NCBI RefSeq assembly: GCF_001544135.1
Contig: NZ_BCPV01000001.1
Coordinates: 248,001 to 312,000, forward strand
Length of the DNA: 64,000 nt
Origin: Geobacillus zalihae NBRC 101842
Lineage (GTDB): Bacteria > Bacillota > Bacilli > Bacillales > Anoxybacillaceae
Direction: 5' to 3'
Below, one piece after another: positions 58,082 to 64,000 of the stretch. Made by a program: the position numbers and the translations under genes. The notes under the pieces were generated by a model. That model searched no databases. It was not told where the DNA came from and saw only the letters and a program-made list of their open reading frames with translations. The first letter of the stretch is position 1, and every line of letters begins with the position of its first letter.

Positions 58082-59638
58082 TTACCTCCCAGCCCCAAGG
58101 CGGGCCCACTCTTCTTTCGTCCGCACGAGGCGCCGCCCCCGCCACTTTGGGCATTCACGCGGAAAATCGCTCCGGTAATGGCCGCCGCGGCTTTCCGTGC
58201 GCCCAAGCGCTGATGAAGCGACAAGCCAGCCCACTAGCAACATGTATCCTGTTTCAATCTCCTCTGCCGACAATCGTTCAAGGTCGCCATCCAGCCAATC
58301 CGGCAACGAAAACTGTTCCAACCAGTCGACCGCTTTGCGAAGCCGATCGCCGTTGCGGACGATGCCGACAAACGTTGACAGCTGTTCGCGGAGCAACGCC
58401 CGCTCTGGCAGCCGTGGTACAATCAAACGACGCGGGCTGGATGAATCCGCTCGGTGCACCGTTTCCGGCCACGCCGCCTGACGGCGGATGGCGCAGGCCG
58501 CACGGAATCCAAAGACGATCGCTTCAAGCAACGAGTTGCTCGCGAGCCGGTTGGCGCCGTGCACACCGGTGCACGCCGCTTCCCCGACGGCGTACAAGCC
58601 CGGAACCGTCGTCTGCCCCCACTCGTTGACGACAACGCCGCCCATTAAAAAATGGGCGCCCGGCGCGACAGGAAGGCGGCCGGCTTCAAAGTCGACTCCA
58701 TAGGCCTCACATAGCGCGGCGATCGTCGGAAAGCGGCGGCGGAAGTGGGACACGCGGGAAATATTCAAATAGACGCGGCCGCCGCGATCGAGTTCCGCCG
58801 CGATCGCTCGGGCGACGATGTCGCGCGGAGCGAGATCGCGAAGCGGATGGACGCCGTCCATCAGCGGTCTTCCGTCTTCCGCCTCAAGCACCGCCCCTTC
58901 GCCGCGCACCGCTTCCGAGACGAGCCCGACCGCTTTTCCGCCGGCAACGAGCATCGTCGGATGAAATTGGATAAACTCCATATCCGCCACCGCCGCACCG
59001 GCGCGGTACGCCATGGCAATGCCGTCGCCAGTCGCCGTCGGCGCATTGGAAGTGAACGTATACAATCCGGCGCATCCACCGGTCGCCAACACGACGGCCG
59101 ACGCCGGCCAAATGGACACCGAACCGTCTTCCCGCTTCGTTTTCACCCCGACGCAACGCCCCTCTTCCACAAGCAAATCAATCACCTGCTCGCCTTCTTC
59201 CATCCATACGCGTCCCTCGAGCCGCTCAAGCAAAAACGAAACGAGTGCTTTGCCCGTTTGATCGCCGCCGGCGTGCAAAATCCGGCGGTGGCTATGCCCG
59301 CCTTCAAGGCCGAAACAAAACCGGCCGCGTTCGTCCCGATCAAACGCCATGCCGGCGTTGATCCATTCTTGCAGCCGCCTCGGCCCTTCGCGGACAAGCC
59401 GTTCGACCATTCGTTCATCGTTATGAAAGCAGCCGGCGACCATCGTATCGCGGAAATGAGCGCGCCAATCGTCGCTCTCTGCCAGCGCCGCGGCCACCCC
59501 TCCTTGCGCCCGCCATGAATTGCTGTCGGTGCAACGTTTTTTTGTGAATATCATCACATGGTCGAGCTCAGATAAATGATACGCGACCGTTAACGCCGCC
59601 AGCCCGCTTCCGACGATAATCACGCCACCTTCCTTCAC
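58082..59638 (-). CDS. nadB: L-aspartate oxidase NadB
   Basis: NadB oxidises aspartate to iminoaspartate with FAD, the first step of NAD synthesis. The FAD motif VGSGLAALTVAYHL opens the protein, and RAQGGVAAAL, GGCAGLYTF and GANRLASNSLLE are family blocks. The start is uncertain: I use the GTG at 59636-59638, preceded by AAAGGGG (518 residues); an ATG at 59672-59674 (530 residues) lacks a ribosome site and would start almost at the promoter. First gene of the nadBCA operon, divergent from nadS. Confidence 0.93.
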   Translation of the reverse strand: MKEGGVIIVGSGLAALTVAYHLSELDHVMIFTKKRCTDSNSWRAQGGVAAALAESDDWRAHFRDTMVAGCFHNDERMVERLVREGPRRLQEWINAGMAFDRDERGRFCFGLEGGHSHRRILHAGGDQTGKALVSFLLERLEGRVWMEEGEQVIDLLVEEGRCVGVKTKREDGSVSIWPASAVVLATGGCAGLYTFTSNAPTATGDGIAMAYRAGAAVADMEFIQFHPTMLVAGGKAVGLVSEAVRGEGAVLEAEDGRPLMDGVHPLRDLAPRDIVARAIAAELDRGGRVYLNISRVSHFRRRFPTIAALCEAYGVDFEAGRLPVAPGAHFLMGGVVVNEWGQTTVPGLYAVGEAACTGVHGANRLASNSLLEAIVFGFRAACAIRRQAAWPETVHRADSSSPRRLIVPRLPERALLREQLSTFVGIVRNGDRLRKAVDWLEQFSLPDWLDGDLERLSAEEIETGYMLLVGWLVASSALGRTESRGGHYRSDFPRECPKWRGRRLVRTKEEWARLGAGR

Positions 59639-59667
59639 TCTCGGACGCCCCTTTCTTTTCACCTGTC

Positions 59668-59705
59668 TTGACATCTATATTTACACATATTTAAACTAAT
59701 GGCAA
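59668..59705. promoter_or_regulatory. Divergent promoters of nadBCA and nadS-niaR
   Basis: Plus strand: TTGACA (59668-59673) and TAAACT (59692-59697), 18 bases apart, drive nadS. Minus strand: TTGCCA (59700-59705) and TAAATA (59678-59683), 16 bases apart, drive nadB. The two promoters overlap, so one repressor can control both. ACCTGTCTTGACAT at 59661-59674 is a candidate NiaR site overlapping the -35 of nadS; this part is conjecture. Confidence 0.5.
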
Positions 59706-59743
59706 GAGGTTTGGCGAAAAAAATGATGCAAAGGCGGGGGAAT

Positions 59744-60868
59744 ATGATTTATTTGGATTACGCGGCAACGACGCCAATGTGCCAAGAGGCGATCGCCGCT
59801 TACGCTGAAGCGGCGTCCGTTTACTTTGGCAACGAAAGCAGCTTGCATGACATCGGAACGAAAGCGAAACAACTGCTTGCCTTATGCCGGCGCGAACTCG
59901 CCGCCATGATTAACGGAGAAGCGGAAGGGATCTATTTCACAAGCGGCGGAACGGAAGCGAACGTGCTCGCGATCCGTTCGCTAGCTGCCGCCTACCGGCA
60001 TAAGGGAAACCACCTGATCACGACCGAAATCGAGCATGCCTCGCTCCATCACCTGTTCAAACAGCTGGAAACAGAAGGATATACGGTCACGTATTTGCCC
60101 GTCGACCGATTCGGGCGCATTCGACTTGCCGATTTGGAGCGGGCGATCACGCCGAAGACGATCCTTGCTTCCATCCAGCACGCCAACTCGGAAATCGGCA
60201 CGATTCAGCCGCTTGCCGACATCGGCCGCCTCCTGCGGGCGCACGGCGTCCTTTTTCATAGCGACTGCGTGCAAACTTTTGCTAAAATACAGCTAGATGT
60301 TCAAGAGATAGGACTAGACAGCCTATCCGTTTCCGCCCATAAAGTGTACGGTCCCAAAGGGGTCGGCGCTGTGTACATCAACCCGCGCCGGCATTGGAAG
60401 CCGGTATTCCCGGGAGCGACGCACGAATCAGGCTTTCGGCCGGGAACGGTCAACGTACCGGGTATTGCCGCCTTCATTACGGCCGCGCAGCAGCTCCATC
60501 GACGAATGGCGGACGAACAGTCGCGTTTGGAACGACTGCGGAATCGGTTGCTTCACGCCATCGCCGCCAAACAGCTGCCGGTGGCGGTGGAAGGCCATCC
60601 CGATTTCCGTCTTGCCCATATTATCGGTTTGTCCGTCGCTGGGTACGAAGGGCAGCTTGTGATGCTTGAATGCAACCGCGCCGGCATCGCCATTTCCACC
60701 GGCAGCGCCTGCCAAGTCGGGCTGCAAGCGCCGTCGCGGACGATGCTCGCCGTCGGGAAAACGCCTGAAGAAGCGAAGCAATTCATCCGCGTCTCATTGG
60801 GCGCGGCCACGACCGAAGCGGAGATCGACCAGTTCGTTTCCACATTGGAGCGACTTACATCGGCATGA
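59744..60868 (+). CDS. nadS: Cysteine desulfurase NadS (NifS-like)
   Basis: A second PLP-dependent cysteine desulfurase in the window, 374 residues, equivalent to the B. subtilis NifS homologue needed to mature NadA. The PLP lysine is K200 (SAHKVYGPKG) and the catalytic cysteine is C323 (STGSACQVG). ATG at 59744 behind GCGGGGG. It is transcribed divergently from nadBCA and cotranscribed with niaR, so its purpose is most likely iron-sulfur supply for NadA and not general sulfur traffic. Confidence 0.94.
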   Translation: MIYLDYAATTPMCQEAIAAYAEAASVYFGNESSLHDIGTKAKQLLALCRRELAAMINGEAEGIYFTSGGTEANVLAIRSLAAAYRHKGNHLITTEIEHASLHHLFKQLETEGYTVTYLPVDRFGRIRLADLERAITPKTILASIQHANSEIGTIQPLADIGRLLRAHGVLFHSDCVQTFAKIQLDVQEIGLDSLSVSAHKVYGPKGVGAVYINPRRHWKPVFPGATHESGFRPGTVNVPGIAAFITAAQQLHRRMADEQSRLERLRNRLLHAIAAKQLPVAVEGHPDFRLAHIIGLSVAGYEGQLVMLECNRAGIAISTGSACQVGLQAPSRTMLAVGKTPEEAKQFIRVSLGAATTEAEIDQFVSTLERLTSA

Positions 60869-60883
60869 AAGGAGGAATGGCAG

Positions 60884-61423
60884 GTGAAAGAGGAAAAGAA
60901 AATTTTAGGGGAAAGGCGGCGCCAGCTCATTTTGCAATGGTTGAAAGAAAGCGAAGCGCCGCTCACGGGGGCTGAGCTGGCAGCGAAAACGAACGTCAGC
61001 CGCCAAGTGATCGTCCAAGACATTTCACTGTTAAAGGCGCGCAACGAACCAATCATCGCCACAAGCCAAGGCTATTTGTATTTAAAGCCGGCTGAACCGG
61101 CCAAAACGTACACGAGGACGGTCGCCTGCTTCCATACGCCAGAACAGACGAAAGAAGAGTTGTATTTGCTCGTGGATTGCGGCGTGACAGTCAAGGACGT
61201 CAAAATCGAGCATCCGGTTTACGGCGATTTAACCGCCTCGATCATGGTGAGCAACCGCCTGGAAGTCGACCAATTCATCGCCAAAATCGAGGCGACAAAA
61301 TCGTCGTATTTGTTGCAGCTGACGGACGGAACCCATTTGCATACGCTGGAAGCCGATTCACCAGTGAAGCTTGACGCCGCCTGCCGCGCCTTGAAACAAG
61401 CCGGCTTTCTCATCGAAGCGTAA
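60884..61423 (+). CDS. niaR: NAD biosynthesis repressor NiaR (YrxA)
   Basis: NiaR represses the nad genes when nicotinate is plentiful. The 179-residue protein has an N-terminal winged helix (LTGAELAAKTNVSRQVIVQD) and the C-terminal 3H ligand domain, whose histidines are seen in CFHTPEQ, IEHPVYGD and GTHLHTLE. Start GTG at 60884 with AAGGAGG. It follows nadS by 15 bases and should repress its own operon and nadBCA through the shared intergenic region. Confidence 0.95.
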   Translation: MKEEKKILGERRRQLILQWLKESEAPLTGAELAAKTNVSRQVIVQDISLLKARNEPIIATSQGYLYLKPAEPAKTYTRTVACFHTPEQTKEELYLLVDCGVTVKDVKIEHPVYGDLTASIMVSNRLEVDQFIAKIEATKSSYLLQLTDGTHLHTLEADSPVKLDAACRALKQAGFLIEA

Positions 61424-61489
61424 ACTGGACCTGGCCGAACATCGGTTCATTCCCTGCGGAATACTGCGCGGCGGGCCGTCTAAAAAGGA

Positions 61490-61524
61490 ACAGGCGGACG
61501 GCAGCAGACCGCCCGCGTGTTTTT
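61490..61524. terminator. Short hairpin between niaR and pheA
   Basis: GGCGG (61493-61497) pairs with CCGCC (61509-61513). GTGTTTTTG follows on the plus strand and CCTTTTTAG further out on the minus strand, so it may stop the two converging transcripts. The stem is short. Confidence 0.4.
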
Positions 61525-61531
61525 GTCTGTG

Positions 61532-62380
61532 TCAAGCAAAATAATATGGATAGCTGCCCAACAGCTGCACAGTGCAGCCGAGCGCCTCAATTTCCGCGAT
61601 CGCCCCCGGGATGAGGACGTCATCCATCGGCGCGTCGATGTCAATAATAAAGAAATAATTTCCAAGGCCCGTTTTCGCTGGGCGCGATTCGATTTTCGTC
61701 AAGTTGAGCCGCCGCCAGGCAAACGCTGATAACACTTGATGGAGTGCGCCCGGACGGTCTTGCGGCAGCATGACGACCACGGTCGTCTTGTCGCCGGCAT
61801 AAAGAGGCGAAGCAGGCGAAAGCGGCTCTTTGCGCCGGCTGACGACAATAAAGCGCGTATGGTTGTAATCGTAATCGTGGACGTTTTCCTGCACGATCAC
61901 CAGCCCGTATTGTTCCGCCGCCAGCCGGTTGGCGATCGCCGCCGCCGGCAAGTGCGGATGCTCGCTCACAAATTTCGCGGCGGCGCTCGTTGACGTCATC
62001 GGCACTTGCTTCGCCCCTTTCAGCACCGTATGCAAAAACTTCCGGCATTGGGCAATGGCGTGCGAGTGGGAATACACTTCTTTCACTTCGCGCCAATGCG
62101 GGGTGAAATAGGGGTGCACCATCAAATGTTGCTCGATGGGCACAACGATTTCGCCGATGATCGGCAACGGCTGTTCGTGAATTAAATAGTCGAGTGTCAA
62201 ATTGACCGATCCTTCCAAGGCGTTCTCGAGCGGCACCACGGCCGCTTCAATCTCTCCGGCCGCCGCGGCGTCAATGCAATCGGGAATCGTGTCATACGGC
62301 TCCCGCGGCTGCGACGGAAAAAGAAGAGCAGCCGCCGCTTCGGTGAACGTCGCCTTCGGTCCTAAATAACCGATTTTCAT
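61532..62380 (-). CDS. pheA: Prephenate dehydratase
   Basis: PheA converts prephenate to phenylpyruvate in phenylalanine synthesis. The 282-residue protein has the two-lobed catalytic domain (GYLGPKATFTEAAA, VPLENALEGSVN, and the TSTSAAAKF motif with the catalytic Thr) and a C-terminal ACT domain with the ESRP motif that binds phenylalanine for feedback inhibition. It follows pheB by 21 bases in obg-pheB-pheA. Confidence 0.96.
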   Translation of the reverse strand: MKIGYLGPKATFTEAAAALLFPSQPREPYDTIPDCIDAAAAGEIEAAVVPLENALEGSVNLTLDYLIHEQPLPIIGEIVVPIEQHLMVHPYFTPHWREVKEVYSHSHAIAQCRKFLHTVLKGAKQVPMTSTSAAAKFVSEHPHLPAAAIANRLAAEQYGLVIVQENVHDYDYNHTRFIVVSRRKEPLSPASPLYAGDKTTVVVMLPQDRPGALHQVLSAFAWRRLNLTKIESRPAKTGLGNYFFIIDIDAPMDDVLIPGAIAEIEALGCTVQLLGSYPYYFA

Positions 62381-62401
62381 CTCGTTTGCCTCTCCCTTGC
62401 T

Positions 62402-62845
62402 TTAATACACTCCCGAACCGACAATTTCCACTTTTTCGACAAATTCGAGCTGTTTGAGCTTAGCGAGGAGCTCATCAATCTCCTCGTTCATATCGTTTGT
62501 GCTGACCGACAGCGTCACGTTCGCCCTCCCTTGAAGCGGAATCGTTTGATGGATGGTCAGCACGTTGCAGCCGGCCGCCGCCACAACGCCAAGCAGCTGT
62601 GACAACGTTCCGGAGCGGTCTTCTAAATGGAAAAAGAGCGTGACGATGTTTTCTTTCGTCACCGCTTGGAACGGAAAAATGGCATCGCGGTATTTGTAAA
62701 ACACACCGCGGCTGATGTTGGCGAGCTGCGCCGCCTCGGCGACCGAGGCGGCTTTTTTCCGCTCAAGCAGCTGTTTAGCGAGCACGACTTTCTTCATCGC
62801 TTCCGGCAGGACGTCTTCGCGCACCAAATAAAATTTTTTCTCCAC
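62402..62845 (-). CDS. pheB: ACT-domain protein PheB
   Basis: A 147-residue protein with an N-terminal helix-turn-helix-like segment ([20 protein letters not shown]) and a C-terminal ACT domain ([17 protein letters not shown]). It was once called a chorismate mutase, but no mutase active site is visible; an amino-acid-sensing regulatory role is more likely. The GTG at 62843-62845 behind GGGGGAAGG gives the same length as in B. subtilis. Sits between obg and pheA. Confidence 0.9.
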   Translation of the reverse strand: MEKKFYLVREDVLPEAMKKVVLAKQLLERKKAASVAEAAQLANISRGVFYKYRDAIFPFQAVTKENIVTLFFHLEDRSGTLSQLLGVVAAAGCNVLTIHQTIPLQGRANVTLSVSTNDMNEEIDELLAKLKQLEFVEKVEIVGSGVY

Positions 62846-62861
62846 CGCACCTTCCCCCGCT

Positions 62862-64000
62862 CTATTCATCCCAGTCGTCGACAAACTCGAACTCGTAATC
62901 AAGCAACCGGATCGTGTCTCCGTCTTTCGCGCCGCGCTCGCGCAGCGCATCATCCACCCCCATCGCCTTAAGCTGGCGGGCGAAGCGGCGCACCGATTCT
63001 TCGCGCGAGAAATCCGTCATCTTAAACAACTTTTCAATTTTGTCGCCCGCCAAAATGAATGCTCCGTCGCTGGCGCGGGTGATCGTAAACGGCGGCTCCT
63101 CTTTTTCATATTTGTACACGACGCGCTGCACGGCCGGATCTTCCCGTTCATGAAGCGGGAATTCCGGCGTCGTTTCCAACAGGTCGGCGATGGCAAACAA
63201 CAGCTCGCGCACTCCTTGTCTTGTCGCTGCAGAAATCGGAAAGACCGGCACCGCATCGCCGACTTTCTCTTTGAAGCGGCGCAAATTTTCTTCGGCGTTC
63301 GGCATGTCCATTTTATTGGCGGCAACAATTTGCGGCCGCTCGGTCAAGCGCAAATTGTACTGTTTCAGCTCTTCGTTGATGACGAGATAATCGTTGTACG
63401 GATCGCGCCCTTCGACCGCCGCCATGTCGATGACATGGACGATGACACGCGTCCGTTCAATATGGCGCAAAAACTGATGCCCGAGCCCGACCCCTTGATG
63501 GGCCCCTTCAATCAATCCCGGCAAGTCGGCCATCACAAAACTGCGCCCGTCTTCCGTTTCGACAACGCCCAAGTTCGGAACGAGCGTCGTAAAATGGTAC
63601 TCGGCGATTTTCGGACGGGCTGCGGAGACAACCGACAGCAGCGTCGATTTGCCGACGCTTGGAAACCCGACCAGCCCGACGTCAGCGAGAAGCTTCAGCT
63701 CTAAAATGATGTTGCGCTCTTCGCCCGGTTCGCCGTTTTCCGCAATTTCCGGCGCTGGGTTGGACGCCGTCGCAAATCGGGTGTTGCCGCGCCCGCCGCG
63801 CCCGCCTTTGGCGACGACAAACCGCTGCCCCGCCTCGGTCAAATCGGCGAGCACTTCGTTCGTATCCGCATCGATGACAACGGTGCCTGGCGGCACTTTG
63901 ACAATCAAGTCTTCCGCATTTTTGCCATGCTGGTTTTTCGACATGCCGTTTTCGCCGCGCGGCGCTTTAAAATGGCGCTGGTAGCGGAAATCCATCAACG
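62862..64000 (-). CDS. obg: GTPase Obg, 5' end outside the window
   Basis: Obg is an essential GTPase of late 50S ribosome assembly, also tied to sporulation and stress signalling. About 379 residues are present; the beginning of the glycine-rich Obg fold lies beyond position 64000. The visible part has the rest of that fold ([16 protein letters not shown]), the G1 motif [10 protein letters not shown]3 [10 protein letters not shown]4 NKMD, and the C-terminal OCT domain. Confidence 0.97.
   Translation of the reverse strand, partial: LMDFRYQRHFKAPRGENGMSKNQHGKNAEDLIVKVPPGTVVIDADTNEVLADLTEAGQRFVVAKGGRGGRGNTRFATASNPAPEIAENGEPGEERNIILELKLLADVGLVGFPSVGKSTLLSVVSAARPKIAEYHFTTLVPNLGVVETEDGRSFVMADLPGLIEGAHQGVGLGHQFLRHIERTRVIVHVIDMAAVEGRDPYNDYLVINEELKQYNLRLTERPQIVAANKMDMPNAEENLRRFKEKVGDAVPVFPISAATRQGVRELLFAIADLLETTPEFPLHEREDPAVQRVVYKYEKEEPPFTITRASDGAFILAGDKIEKLFKMTDFSREESVRRFARQLKAMGVDDALRERGAKDGDTIRLLDYEFEFVDDWDE

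Overview
The window reads as chromosome of a thermophilic Bacillaceae member, almost certainly Geobacillus. The evidence is moderately high GC, dense gene packing, strong AGGAGG-type ribosome sites with many TTG/GTG starts, a full set of sporulation genes, and near-complete collinearity (inverted) with the Bacillus subtilis pbpI-greA-udk ... alaS ... hisS-aspS ... secDF ... ruvAB ... nadABC ... pheA-obg region. Most genes lie on the minus strand. The plus-strand exceptions are an rsfA-like gene, spoVB, yrzE, nadS and niaR.

Layout. 0-8.8 kb: PBP, greA, udk, trhP2-trhP1-trmR (wobble-uridine modification), mltG, yrzB, ruvX, yrzL; a 243-bp inverted-repeat element with a cloverleaf core sits just upstream of trmR. 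8.8-22.2 kb: alaS behind a T-box, AI-2E-type permease, small proteins, recD2, TPR protein, mnmA, cysteine desulfurase, cymR, a membrane-protein remnant, rarA. 21.4-26.8 kb: an accessory block with a TetR regulator, an RND efflux pump, an rsfA-like forespore regulator behind a sigma-F-type promoter, and a protein-less IS200/IS605-like element that appears to carry a structured guide-type RNA. 26.8-31.4 kb: tcdA, 6S RNA, hisS-aspS with T-box. 31.4-34 kb: ahpC-ahpF under a PerR box, in the place B. subtilis has yrvJ, and a 57-residue unknown gene. 34-43 kb: dtd, relA, apt, recJ, a CDF transporter, secDF. 43-52 kb: comN, spoVB, yrzE, yajC, tgt, queA, yrzS, ruvB, ruvA, bofC, yebC. 52-61.5 kb: coxA, nadE, a spore-coat-type kinase, safA, nadA-nadC-nadB diverging from nadS-niaR. 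61.5-64 kb: pheA, pheB and obg (cut by the window edge).

Themes. Translation dominates: three aminoacyl-tRNA synthetases, two T-boxes, Dtd, RelA, and five tRNA modification systems acting at or next to the anticodon (TrhP/TrmR, MnmA plus desulfurase, TcdA, QueA-Tgt). DNA repair and replication helpers recur (RecD2, RarA, RecJ, RuvAB, RuvX). A second theme is sporulation (rsfA-like, SpoVB, BofC, CoxA, SafA and kinase), with sigma-F, sigma-G and sigma-E promoter matches readable in the sequence. NAD synthesis is self-contained: NadB, NadA (Fe-S), NadC, NadE, a dedicated desulfurase NadS and the repressor NiaR.

No complete new enzyme system was found. The least explained structures are the cloverleaf element upstream of trmR and the RNA-only IS200/IS605-like element.
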